Positions 37,350 to 45,599 of a DNA stretch of 64,000 bases are shown in pieces (the first letter of the stretch is position 1; every line of letters begins with the position of its first letter). Origin of the DNA: Variovorax sp. 679 (GTDB taxonomy: Bacteria; Pseudomonadota; Gammaproteobacteria; Burkholderiales; Burkholderiaceae_C); NCBI RefSeq assembly GCF_003952185.1, contig NZ_RXFS01000017.1, positions 1 through 64,000 of the forward strand. Direction: 5' to 3'. Made by a program: the position numbers and the translations under genes. The notes beneath the pieces are model-generated. The model was not told the DNA's origin, made no database searches, and was given only the letters and a program-made list of their open reading frames with translations.

Positions 37350-38366
37350 ATGCCCATCAACAAGCAGATCCACCTCGACAACCGCCCAGACGGCGAAGCC
37401 GTGGCCGGCAACTTCAAGCTCGTGACCGCCGAGACCCCGGCGCTCAAGGACAACCAGGTGCTCGTGCGCCACCACTACATGAGCCTGGACCCGTACATGC
37501 GCGGGCGCATGAACGACTCCAAGAGCTACGCGCAGCCCCAGCCGCTGGGCCAGACCATGCAGGGCGGCACGGTCGGCGAAGTGGTCGAGAGCAAGCACCC
37601 GAAGTACGCCGTGGGCGACAAGGTGGTCGGCTTCGGCGGCTGGCAGGAATACAGCGTGGTCGATGCCTCGCAGCCCGGCGCGCTGAAGAAGGTCGACACC
37701 ACGCACGTGCCGCTGTCGCACTACCTGGGCGCGGTCGGCATGCCGGGCGTCACGGCCTGGTACGGCCTCGTGAAGATCATCGCGCCCAAGGCCGGTGAAA
37801 CCATGGTCATCACCGCCGCCAGCGGCGCGGTGGGCAGCGCCTTCGGCGCGCTGGCCAAGGCGCGCGGTTGCCGCGTGGTCGGCATCGCGGGCGGCGCGGA
37901 CAAGTGCAAGTACGTGACCGACGAGCTGGGCTTCGACGCCTGCATCGACTACCGCCAGCACCCCGACGTCAAGTCGATGAGCGCGGCGCTCAAGGAAGCC
38001 TGCCCGAACGGCATCGACGGCTACTTCGAGAACGTCGGCGGCTACATCTTCGATGCGGTGCTGCTGCGCGCCAACGCCTTCGCCCGCGTGGCGCTGTGCG
38101 GAATGATCGCGGGCTACGACGGCCAGCCGCTGCCGCTCGCGAACCCGGCGCTGATCCTCATCAACCGCATGAAGATCGAAGGCTTCATCGTCAGCGAGCA
38201 CATGGAAGTGTGGCCCGAGGCGCTGACCGAGCTGGGTACGCTGGTGGGCACGGGCAAGCTGAAGCCACGCGAGTCGATCGCGCAGGGTATCGAGTCGGCT
38301 CCGGAAGCCTTCCTGGGCCTGCTCAAGGGCCGCAACTTCGGCAAGCAACTCGTCAAGCTCATCTGA
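37350..38366 (+). CDS. NADP-dependent medium-chain reductase (CurA/prostaglandin reductase type)
   Basis: 338 residues. YMSLDPYMRGRM near the N-terminus and the cofactor loop AASGAVGSAFGALAKARG (about 152-169) place it in the zinc-free MDR group that reduces alpha-beta double bonds (CurA, PTGR, YncB). No zinc ligands are seen. A role in reducing an enone or enoyl intermediate fits the operon. Confidence 0.92.
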   Translation: MPINKQIHLDNRPDGEAVAGNFKLVTAETPALKDNQVLVRHHYMSLDPYMRGRMNDSKSYAQPQPLGQTMQGGTVGEVVESKHPKYAVGDKVVGFGGWQEYSVVDASQPGALKKVDTTHVPLSHYLGAVGMPGVTAWYGLVKIIAPKAGETMVITAASGAVGSAFGALAKARGCRVVGIAGGADKCKYVTDELGFDACIDYRQHPDVKSMSAALKEACPNGIDGYFENVGGYIFDAVLLRANAFARVALCGMIAGYDGQPLPLANPALILINRMKIEGFIVSEHMEVWPEALTELGTLVGTGKLKPRESIAQGIESAPEAFLGLLKGRNFGKQLVKLI

Positions 38367-38408
38367 TGCATGCCCCGATGAGCTGAACGCACGGCAAGGA
38401 GGCCGGCC

Positions 38409-40052
38409 ATGGACACGACACACGAGGTCTTCAACCAGCCCACGCCGCTGGTGGACTACAACCTCTTCGACACCAACCGGCCCCTGCGCGATGCGCTGAA
38501 GTTCAACGCGCCCGCGCTGCAGACCACGCAGCTGCACGAGCTGGGCGCCACCCTCGGCTCGGCCGGCATGCAGGCGCATGCGCGGCTCGCCAACATCCAC
38601 ACGCCCGAGCTGCATACGCACGACCGCTTCGGCAGGCGCATCGACGAGGTGGAGTTCCATCCGAGCTATCACGCGCTGATGACCGCCGCCGTGGGCGCAG
38701 GACTTCACGGCACGCCGTGGACCGGCACCTCCGCCTCGCCGCATGTGCTGCGCGCGGCGGGCTTCATGCTCTTCACAGAGCTGGAGCCGTCGATTCTTTG
38801 CCCCATCTCGATGACCTATGCGGTCACGCCCGCGCTGCGCGGCAATGCGGCCGTGCATGCCGACTGGAGCCCGAAGCTCGGCAGCCTCTGGTACGACCCG
38901 ACGCTGAAGCTGTTCAGCGACAAGCCCGGCGTGACCATGGGCATGGGCATGACCGAGAAGCAGGGCGGCTCCGACGTGCGGGCCAACACCACGCAGGCCG
39001 TGCGCGACGGCGGCAGCGATGCCTGGGGCGATCGCTATGCCATCACCGGCCACAAGTGGTTCTTCTCGGCGCCGATGTGCGATGCCTTCCTGGTGCTGGC
39101 GCAGGCGCCAGCCGGGCTCTCGTGCTTCTTCCTGCCGCGCGTGCTGCCCGACGGCTCGCGCAACGCCATCCGCATCCAGCGGCTGAAGGACAAGCTGGGC
39201 AACAAGGCCAATGCGAGCTCCGAGGTCGAGTTCCACGGCGCAACCGCGTGGCTGGTGGGCGAGGAGGGGCGTGGCATTCCGCAGATCCTCGAGATGGGCA
39301 CGATGACGCGGCTCGACTGCGCGCTGGGTACGAGTGGGCTCATGCGCCAGTCGCTGTCCATCGCGCTCAACCACGCCACGCAGCGCATGGCCTTCGGCAA
39401 GCCGCTGATCGATCAGCCCCTGATGAAGAACGTGCTGGCCGACCTCGCGCTCGAGAGCGAGGCTGCCACCGCGCTCGCCATCCGCCTTGCACGGGCCTTC
39501 GATCACCAGGCCGACGAGCACGAGCGCCTGATGGCACGGCTGCTCACGCCGGTCGCCAAGTTCTGGATCTGCAAGCGCGGCAGCGCCTTCGCGCAGGAGG
39601 CCATGGAATGCCTTGGCGGCAACGGCTATGTGGAAGAGGGCGGCGAAGGCGTCATGGCCCGCATCTACCGCGAGATGCCGCTCAACTCCATCTGGGAAGG
39701 CGCGGGCAACATCATGGCGCTCGACCTGCTGCGCGGCCTGCGCAAGGGCGATGCGGTGGCCGCGCTCGAAAAGGAACTGGCGCCCGCGCGCGGCCAGCAC
39801 GCCGCACTCGACCGGCTCGCCGACGCATTGCCGGCACGCATCGAGGCGATGGCATCCGAGGCCGAGGCCCGCCGTCTCGCGCAGGATGTTGCATTGGCCG
39901 TGCAGGCAGCGCTGCTAGTGCAGACCGCGCCGCCTGCAGTTGCCGGTGCGTTCTGCGCCTCGCGCCTGGGCGGCGACTGGGGCAACGCCTTCGGCACGCT
40001 GGGCGCGGGCACCGATTTCGACTCCATCATCCAGCGCGCGCAGCCGCGCTGA
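38409..40052 (+). CDS. acyl-CoA dehydrogenase, AidB-like
   Basis: 547 residues. AidB-type layout: N-terminal DYNLFDTNRPLRDAL, GMGMTEKQGGSDVRANTT, a C-terminal ECLGGNGYVEEGG and NSIWEGAGNIMALDLLRGL. AidB itself is linked to alkylation damage and has isovaleryl-CoA dehydrogenase activity. Within this catabolic run a true acyl-CoA dehydrogenase role is at least as likely. It starts 43 bp after the MDR. Confidence 0.9.
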   Translation: MDTTHEVFNQPTPLVDYNLFDTNRPLRDALKFNAPALQTTQLHELGATLGSAGMQAHARLANIHTPELHTHDRFGRRIDEVEFHPSYHALMTAAVGAGLHGTPWTGTSASPHVLRAAGFMLFTELEPSILCPISMTYAVTPALRGNAAVHADWSPKLGSLWYDPTLKLFSDKPGVTMGMGMTEKQGGSDVRANTTQAVRDGGSDAWGDRYAITGHKWFFSAPMCDAFLVLAQAPAGLSCFFLPRVLPDGSRNAIRIQRLKDKLGNKANASSEVEFHGATAWLVGEEGRGIPQILEMGTMTRLDCALGTSGLMRQSLSIALNHATQRMAFGKPLIDQPLMKNVLADLALESEAATALAIRLARAFDHQADEHERLMARLLTPVAKFWICKRGSAFAQEAMECLGGNGYVEEGGEGVMARIYREMPLNSIWEGAGNIMALDLLRGLRKGDAVAALEKELAPARGQHAALDRLADALPARIEAMASEAEARRLAQDVALAVQAALLVQTAPPAVAGAFCASRLGGDWGNAFGTLGAGTDFDSIIQRAQPR

Positions 40053-40081
40053 AACACAACGACAACCCCACGGGAAACACC

Positions 40082-41020
40082 ATGGCCGACCTGATCCTCC
40101 ATCACTACCTGACCTCGCCCTTTTCGGAGAAGGTGCGCCTGATCCTCGGCGCCAAGAAGCTGCCGTGGAAGTCGGTCTTCATCCCGCCGATCATGCCGAA
40201 GCCCGAGGTGGAGGTGCTCACGGGCGGCTACCGCAAGACGCCGTTCCTGCAGATCGGTGCCGACATCTACTGCGACAGCGCGCTCATCGCCGACGTGCTC
40301 GAACACCTGCAGCCCGAGCCAACGCTGTACCCGGAGCCCGAGAAAGGCATGTCGCGCATCCTCGCGCAGTGGGCCGACACCACGCTGTTCTGGGCCGCCA
40401 TGGCCTGGAACCTGCAGCCCAGGGGCGCGGCCGAGGTGTTCGCCAAGGCCCCGCCCGAAGCAGCCAAGGCCTTCGGCGAAGACCGCGGCCGGATGAGCGC
40501 GGGCAACATGACCCGCCTGCGCCCGGCTGACGCCACCAGCGCCTACAAGTCGTACCTGCGCCGCCTGTCGGACATGCTCGACGAGAAGCCCTTCCTGCTG
40601 GGCGAAGTGCCCAGCATCGCGGACTTCTCGGCCTATCACCCGCTCTGGTACACGCGGCGCATTGAGTCGGTCCGCACCATCCTCGACCTCACGCCCGCCG
40701 TGGTCGACTGGCTGGACCGCATGGCCGCCATCGGCCACGGCGTTCCCGAAAAGTTCACGAGCGAAGAGGCAATCGCGGTGGCCAAGGCCTCGACGCCGCA
40801 CACGCTGCTGACCGACAGCACCTTCCAGGACGACCACGGCATTCCCCTCGGCAGCGCTGTGACCATCCGCGCCGAGAGCTTCGGGCTCGAGGAGACGCCC
40901 GGCACGCTGATCGCGGCCACGCGCACGCACTACACGCTGGAGCGCAGCCACGAGCGCGCGGGGACGGTGCATGTGCACTTTCCGCGGATCGGGTATGTGC
41001 TGAAGAAAGCCGAGGCCTGA
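40082..41020 (+). CDS. glutathione S-transferase family protein
   Basis: 312 residues, longer than a typical GST (about 200-230). Thioredoxin-like N-terminus with HHYLTSPFSEKVRLILGAK, a GGYRKTPFLQIGADIYCDSALI segment, a helical C-domain and a further C-terminal beta-rich extension from about 245. Such extended GSTs are frequent near catabolic clusters; possible roles are glutathione conjugation of a reactive intermediate or isomerisation. Confidence 0.85.
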   Translation: MADLILHHYLTSPFSEKVRLILGAKKLPWKSVFIPPIMPKPEVEVLTGGYRKTPFLQIGADIYCDSALIADVLEHLQPEPTLYPEPEKGMSRILAQWADTTLFWAAMAWNLQPRGAAEVFAKAPPEAAKAFGEDRGRMSAGNMTRLRPADATSAYKSYLRRLSDMLDEKPFLLGEVPSIADFSAYHPLWYTRRIESVRTILDLTPAVVDWLDRMAAIGHGVPEKFTSEEAIAVAKASTPHTLLTDSTFQDDHGIPLGSAVTIRAESFGLEETPGTLIAATRTHYTLERSHERAGTVHVHFPRIGYVLKKAEA

Positions 41021-41139
41021 AACCTGCCGGAGACGGGAGGGCGAAACGGGCACCTTCGTGACTGCGCCGGTGCGCTTTCCGTATTTCAATAGCGTCTCCA
41101 ACCCCAGAGACATTCAACAGAGCAGAAGGACACCGGCAA

Positions 41140-42045
41140 ATGATTCAGGACTTCAAGGGCAAGACCGCCGTTCTCACCGGCGCAGGCTCGGGCTTCGGCC
41201 TGGAGTGCGCGCGCATCGGCGCCGCCCGCGGCATGAACCTCGTGCTGGTCGACGTGCAGCAGGACGCGCTCGACAAGGCCAAGGCCGAGATGGAAGCTGC
41301 CGGCGCGCAGGTGCTGGCGCGCAAGGTCGACGTGTCGGACGCGGCGCAGATGGAAGCGCTGGCCGCTGCCGTGAAGGAACGCTTCGGCGCGCCGCACTTC
41401 GTGTTCAACAACGCGGGCGTGGGCGCCGGCGGCCTGGTGTGGGAGAACACGGTCGCCGACTGGGAATGGGTGCTGGGCGTGGACCTGTGGGGCGTGATCC
41501 ACGGCGTGCGCCTGTTCACGCCGATGATGCTCGAGGCCGCCGCAAAGGATCCGGCCTATCGCGGCCACATCACCAACACCGCCAGCATGGCCGGGCTGCT
41601 CACACCGCCGAACATGGGCATCTACAACGCCGCGAAGGCTGCCGTCGTGAGCCTGACCGAGACGATGTACCAGGACCTGAACCTCGTCACCGACCAGATC
41701 GGCGCGAGCCTGCTGTGCCCGTATTTCGTGCCCACCGGCATCACGAGCAGCGAGCGCAACCGCCCGAATGCGCCGAAGGAAAGCGAACTCACCAAGAGCC
41801 AGCTCATCGGCCAGGCCATGAGCAACAAGGCGGTGAGCAGCGGCAAGATCACGGCCGCCGAAGTCGCGGCAAAGGTGTTCGAGGCCATCACGGACAACCA
41901 GTTCTACGTGTTCAGCCATCCGAAGGCGCTGGGCAATGTGCGCAGCCGCATGGAGAACATCGTCTCCATCACGAACCCGGCCGACCCCTTCCTGGAGCGG
42001 CCCGAGATCGGCCAGAAGCTGCGCGAGCAACTGCGCTCGGCCTGA
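41140..42045 (+). CDS. short-chain dehydrogenase/reductase (2)
   Basis: 301 residues. Cofactor motif TGAGSGFGLECARIGAARG, NNAGVGAGG, Ser in NTASMAG and YNAAK. C-terminal extension past the usual 250 residues. It has a 119-bp upstream gap, so it may carry its own promoter. It is the last gene of the plus-strand run, followed by a convergent gene. Confidence 0.9.
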   Translation: MIQDFKGKTAVLTGAGSGFGLECARIGAARGMNLVLVDVQQDALDKAKAEMEAAGAQVLARKVDVSDAAQMEALAAAVKERFGAPHFVFNNAGVGAGGLVWENTVADWEWVLGVDLWGVIHGVRLFTPMMLEAAAKDPAYRGHITNTASMAGLLTPPNMGIYNAAKAAVVSLTETMYQDLNLVTDQIGASLLCPYFVPTGITSSERNRPNAPKESELTKSQLIGQAMSNKAVSSGKITAAEVAAKVFEAITDNQFYVFSHPKALGNVRSRMENIVSITNPADPFLERPEIGQKLREQLRSA

Positions 42046-42069
42046 GCGCGTCGTTCTTCCCGGTCTTCT

Positions 42070-42537
42070 TCAGTTGTAGATGACGGTCACCAGCGCGGCC
42101 GTCACGCGGCTCGCGCTGTCACCGGTCGTGCCGCCTTGCCGGCGGATCGACAGCGTGCCGCCGTCCTGCCCGACGGCTCGCGCGTCTTTCGAATCGAAGG
42201 CGTGCCGCCGGCCTTGCGCGTCGATGAAGGCGAGTTGCAGCGGCTGCCCTCCGAGCGCATCGACACGCACGCTGGCGCTCGGCCGGTCGATGTACTGGCG
42301 CTGGAAGATCACATCGCTGGTGGTGGCGCCGGCTTTGCCGATGCGGGTGGCCATCGTGGCCGGCATCGATGACTGCGGGGAGCTGATCGAGTAGGGCGCG
42401 GCAACGATCTCGCCGGTGAAGTGGATCGTGCCGTCCGCCGCGTGGACTGTGGTCGGTGCGATGGCCGGCGCAAGCACCGCTGCCAGGACGAAAACCAATG
42501 CCGTGCGCATGCGCACCTGGCGCTCAAGTCGTGTCAT
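42070..42537 (-). CDS. exported pilin-like protein without cysteines
   Basis: 155 residues. A signal peptide ends near TVHAADG and the mature start DGTIHFTGEIVAAPYSI resembles chaperone-usher fimbrial subunits. The last residues AALVTVIYN match the alternating C-terminal strand that usher chaperones bind. The disulfide normally formed by APC..I and a second Cys is absent: the mature protein has Tyr in that place and no cysteine at all. No chaperone or usher gene is nearby. AGAGGGG precedes the ATG at 42537. Could be a minor pilin or a stand-alone adhesin-like protein. Confidence 0.7.
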   Translation of the reverse strand: MTRLERQVRMRTALVFVLAAVLAPAIAPTTVHAADGTIHFTGEIVAAPYSISSPQSSMPATMATRIGKAGATTSDVIFQRQYIDRPSASVRVDALGGQPLQLAFIDAQGRRHAFDSKDARAVGQDGGTLSIRRQGGTTGDSASRVTAALVTVIYN

Positions 42538-42676
42538 CGCGACCCCTCTTTCATTCCATTTCTTTTTCTTGTGGAACTCCCTGGCGCGTGCGAAAGATCA
42601 GATCACGCGTGCCAAGCGCGTGCAACATCTTGTTGAAAAGTCGTGGTGATGACGCGACTATTCCGGTCGCGTCGGA

Positions 42677-43345
42677 TCACGCAGCCTGCAGCTCGGCCAC
42701 AAGCGCTTCGACGCGGGCGAGTGCGTCGGCGATCGAGCGTTCCAGCAGGTCGCCGTGGTCCTCGGCGTGCTCGATAGCCACGCTGTGCACTTCATTGAGC
42801 CCCAGCAGTGAGAGCGGAGTAGCGATGCCGGGCGTGAGCAGGTCCAGGTGCGCCTGGAATCCGCCGGGCCGGTAGCCGCTGCTGCCGCACGAAGTCAGCA
42901 GCACCGTGCGGCGATTGCGCTCGGCCAGCAGCGGCACGTAGGGGTTCTCGCGGCTCGGGTCGTAGTTGAAGGTCGAGCCGATGCGCACGATGTTGTCGAT
43001 CCATGACTTCAGCGGCGCAGGCATTCCAAAGTTGTACATCGGCACACCGATCACCAGCACGTCGGCCCGGCGGATCTCGGCGATCAACGCATCGCTTTCC
43101 GCGAGCACCGCGTGCATCCATGGCTCGCGTTCGGCAGCGGGCGTGTAGCCCGAGGCGATCCATTCGCCGGTGACGTTGCTCGGTGGCGTGGCGCCGACGT
43201 CGCGGTAGATCACTTCGTCCTGGGGCCGCGTCGCGCGCCAGCTCGAAACGAAGTGGTGGCTCAGCCGGCGCGAATGCGAGCCGTGAACGTGCGTGCCCGA
43301 ACGACCGGGGCGGGCGCTGGCGTCGATGTGGAGCAGTGTGGTCAT
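42677..43345 (-). CDS. FMN-dependent NAD(P)H oxidoreductase (azoreductase AzoR-like), copy 1
   Basis: 222 residues of flavodoxin-like fold. HIDASARPGRSG opens the FMN phosphate loop and PMYNFGMPAPLKSWIDNIVR is the conserved dimer/FMN segment of AzoR. Reduces quinones, azo or nitro compounds with NAD(P)H. It is divergent from a LysR regulator and paralogous to the gene at 50874. Confidence 0.9.
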   Translation of the reverse strand: MTTLLHIDASARPGRSGTHVHGSHSRRLSHHFVSSWRATRPQDEVIYRDVGATPPSNVTGEWIASGYTPAAEREPWMHAVLAESDALIAEIRRADVLVIGVPMYNFGMPAPLKSWIDNIVRIGSTFNYDPSRENPYVPLLAERNRRTVLLTSCGSSGYRPGGFQAHLDLLTPGIATPLSLLGLNEVHSVAIEHAEDHGDLLERSIADALARVEALVAELQAA

Positions 43346-43429
43346 GGTGCGGTCCTCTTTGACATGAACGGTTGGATGAAGAGAATTCAGCTGTGTGCCT
43401 GACATGGTTCCAACTCTATTCAGAGGAAT

Positions 43430-43453
43430 TCGTCGCGACAAACGACGATTTCT
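43430..43453. promoter_or_regulatory. candidate LysR operator between azoR-like copy 1 and its regulator
   Basis: TCGTCG and CGACGA around a 7-base spacer (43430-43448), inside a T-N11-A-like context. The contained ACAAACGACGATTTCT (43438-43453) is found unchanged in the same orientation relative to lysR in the second module (50772-50787). Confidence 0.6.
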
Positions 43454-43480
43454 TTGCATATCTGAAAAATTAATTCATCC

Positions 43481-44383
43481 ATGGCCAACCTTCGACAACT
43501 CCCTCCGCTGGCGGCGCTGCGCGCCTTCGAGGCCGCCGCGCGCCACTGCAGCGCCAAGCTCGCGGCCAACGAGCTTTCGGTCACGCCCACTGCCATCAGC
43601 CACCAGGTGCGCCAGCTCGAAGAGTCGCTGGGCGTGGCGCTCTTCATCCGCCAGCCGAGGCAACTGGTGCTCACGCCGCAGGGCAGGGAACTGCAGGCGG
43701 TGCTGGGCGAGTCGTTCAATGCCATGGCGAATGCGGTGGCCAGGCTGCGTGCGCCGCCCGAGCGGGTCGCCATCACGCTGTCGACCACGCCGGCGGTCGC
43801 GGCGCGGTGGCTGCTGCCGCGCGTGAGCACCTTGCGTGCGCTGCATCCGAGGCTCGACCTGCGCATTCATGCATCGCACGATGCGGTCGCGCTCGACGGT
43901 GTCACTGCCGACATCGCGATCCGCTATGGCAAGGGGAATTGGCCGGGCATGGTGTCCGAGAAACTCTTCGACAACGTCTTCGCGCCGGCCTGCAGCCCCG
44001 CGCTCAAGCTGCGCCGCCGCAGCGACCTGACGCGGCACACGCTGCTGCACTTCGCGGTGCCCGGGAGCAGGAACCAGCCGGGCACGTGGGCCGCGTGGCA
44101 GCAGGAAGCGCAGGTGCCCGGTCTCGACGTGTCGGCAGGGCCCGTGTTCTCGGACGAGACGCATACGGTGTCGGCCGCGCTGCAGGGGCAAGGTGTCGCG
44201 CTGATGGGCCTTTCGCTGATCGCGGATGAACTGCGCGCGGGCAATCTCGTGCAGCCCTTCGGTCCGGAGTTGCCGGGGCTGCCGTTCCATCTCGTGTGCC
44301 CTGAGTCGCGGCGCTCGGAGCCGGCGGTGGCGGCGGTGTTCGAATGGGTGCGAGGGCTGCGGCCGCCGGGCGCGAACGCCTGA
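43481..44383 (+). CDS. LysR-family regulator (GcvA-like), copy 1
   Basis: 300 residues. Winged helix at 5-65 (LPPLAALRAFEAAARHCSAK, LSVTPTAISHQVRQLEESLG), then the effector-binding domain with the GcvA-type end LSLIADELRAGNLVQPFGPEL. Divergent from azoR copy 1 over a 135-bp gap; the natural target is that gene and itself. Confidence 0.92.
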   Translation: MANLRQLPPLAALRAFEAAARHCSAKLAANELSVTPTAISHQVRQLEESLGVALFIRQPRQLVLTPQGRELQAVLGESFNAMANAVARLRAPPERVAITLSTTPAVAARWLLPRVSTLRALHPRLDLRIHASHDAVALDGVTADIAIRYGKGNWPGMVSEKLFDNVFAPACSPALKLRRRSDLTRHTLLHFAVPGSRNQPGTWAAWQQEAQVPGLDVSAGPVFSDETHTVSAALQGQGVALMGLSLIADELRAGNLVQPFGPELPGLPFHLVCPESRRSEPAVAAVFEWVRGLRPPGANA

Positions 44384-44445
44384 TCTCGTGCGCAGTGACT
44401 TTCGGCACTGGTGCCTGCCGGCTCACATTCCTAGAGTGCGGGCAA

Positions 44446-44493
44446 TGAGTTGCGGGGGCAGCTCATCGGGCCGGGATGCATCTGCCATCCCGG
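44446..44493 (+). promoter_or_regulatory. two consecutive hairpins in the leader of the exported peptide
   Basis: Stem 1: TGAGTTGC/GCAGCTCA around GGGG (44446-44465, one G-U). Stem 2: CCGGGATG/CATCCCGG around CATCTGC (44471-44493). A TAGAGT -10-like box lies at 44432-44437, so transcription would begin just before stem 1. A further perfect GGCAC-TG-GTGCC is at 44404-44415. No U-tract follows either stem. Confidence 0.5.
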
Positions 44494-44545
44494 ATTGCAG
44501 GAGCGAAATGTCCTGAGTTCAAAAGCATCCATGAAGGGGGAAATC

Positions 44546-44713
44546 ATGAAACGTGCAACCGTCGTGAAGGTGGGCGTTGTGACCGCGATCCTGTCGTCGC
44601 TCGCCGTGGCAGCCCCGGCGATGGCAGGGCCGTTCACCCAGTGCGGCGATCACTGGCTGTTCTGGAGCGGCTATCAGCTGATCATGGAAGCGATCTTCGA
44701 CCTTTGCGGTTGA
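44546..44713 (+). CDS. small exported peptide (55 residues)
   Basis: Signal peptide MKRATVVKVGVVTAILSSLA with AMA cleavage near residue 27 leaves a mature 28-residue peptide with two Cys (positions 6 and 27 of the mature form), three large aromatic residues in one patch (HWLFW) and a hydrophobic end. AGGGGG is spaced seven bases before the ATG. An upstream ATG at 44450 would add a non-signal-like leader and lies in the hairpin region. I recognise no family; a peptide signal, toxin or pheromone-like molecule is possible, and so is a plain unknown. Confidence 0.6.
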   Translation: MKRATVVKVGVVTAILSSLAVAAPAMAGPFTQCGDHWLFWSGYQLIMEAIFDLCG

Positions 44714-45062
44714 GCCAGGGAAGCGCTTCGCCCGTTGCGCCGGATCGCGCTGCGCCAGGAATACGAAAGGCGTAGTCGCGCTCCGGTGCATTGTTGACAC
44801 TTGTCAAATATTGCGCAGGTTCATGAGCTTTCTGCGGCGCCCCTCTTTTCTTGCGCGATGTTCGCGCAGTAATCCCTTAACCCGGCCGAATGTTTTTCAT
44901 AACCTCCCGCTACTTTTGTTGATGAAGGTCAGGGAAGGTTGCGAACGGGCCGTGCAAGACAGCATGGAGCCTCGTGTCGCAAGCCTGCGTCGCTGTTTCA
45001 GAGCCTCCCGCCTTCCTCGGCTACCCACAGACCCGCGACATCTTGCGAAGAGGAGGCAATTC
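44714..45062. other. 349-bp gap before two small membrane genes
   Basis: I see no gene with support. The stretch has a TTGACA-CT-TGTCAA inverted repeat at 44794-44807, less GC-rich sequence around 44880-44930 and a strong ribosome site (GAGGAGG) at its end serving 45063. The open frame that extends upstream of 45063 lacks a ribosome site. Confidence 0.5.
44794..44807. promoter_or_regulatory. short inverted repeat
   Basis: TTGACA and TGTCAA around CT. May be a regulator half-site pair; no -10 lies at the right distance to make it a promoter. Confidence 0.25.
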
Positions 45063-45308
45063 ATGCGCACCCCGTTCCTGCGCGAAAGCAGCCCGGACGA
45101 ACCTCCCGCGCTCCAGCGCAGGTCAGCCTGCATGGCCTGGCTGCCGGTATTGCTGTGCATCGTGGCAGCCGTGGGTTTCGTGCTGGTAGCTGTCTTCGTC
45201 CAGAACATCGTCGCTGCGTCGATGTTCACGACGGCGGCCATCGTCTTCCTGGGGATCGGCCTGCTCCTCGGGCTGAGCATGTGGGTCTTTCCGGACCTCC
45301 CGCGCTAG
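45063..45308 (+). CDS. small two-helix membrane protein
   Basis: 81 residues, unrecognised. A charged, Arg/Glu-containing N-terminal tail of about 22 residues is followed by two transmembrane helices (WLPVLLCIVAAVGFVLVAVF and TTAAIVFLGIGLLLGLSMWV). GAGGAGG sits seven bases before the ATG, which decides this start over a longer upstream frame. Directly followed by another small membrane gene with no gap. Confidence 0.7.
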   Translation: MRTPFLRESSPDEPPALQRRSACMAWLPVLLCIVAAVGFVLVAVFVQNIVAASMFTTAAIVFLGIGLLLGLSMWVFPDLPR

Positions 45309-45593
45309 ATGGCCGTTCAGGAAGAAACCGTGGCCGGCAAGACCGCTGCCCCTTTGCTCCGTGTCGAGAACTGGCGCGTGACCCTGATCGCCGCCATGAT
45401 CGGATTGCTGATCGTGCTTGCCGTGCTCATGAAGTGGATCGTCGAACTGCAGGTCGAGGCCGCGCAGGAGCGGCGCCTGAGCGAAGCAGTCGCCCGCGAG
45501 GCGGTGGCGCGCTGCCATGAAAAGACGCCGTTGCAGGCGGTCCATGAATGCCTCAGGGCGCTGGCGGCTGCTTCCCCTTCGGTGGGGCGCTGA
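45309..45593 (+). CDS. small single-helix membrane protein
   Basis: 94 residues, unrecognised. One transmembrane helix (WRVTLIAAMIGLLIVLAVLM) after a polar N-terminus, then a charged coiled-coil-like stretch, QVEAAQERRLSEAVAREAVA, and two Cys separated by 11 residues in the C-terminal part. Its ATG abuts the previous stop, so the two are coupled and may form a complex. Confidence 0.65.
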   Translation: MAVQEETVAGKTAAPLLRVENWRVTLIAAMIGLLIVLAVLMKWIVELQVEAAQERRLSEAVAREAVARCHEKTPLQAVHECLRALAAASPSVGR

Positions 45594-45599
45594 AAGCGG

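Noticed and set aside
44794..44807. TTGACA at 44794 as a -35 box
   Set aside because: No -10 at 16-18 bp and it is half of an inverted repeat.
44811..45062. Upstream extension of the 81-residue membrane protein to 165 residues
   Set aside because: The GAGGAGG site directly before 45063 decides the start; the extension has no signal or conserved feature.
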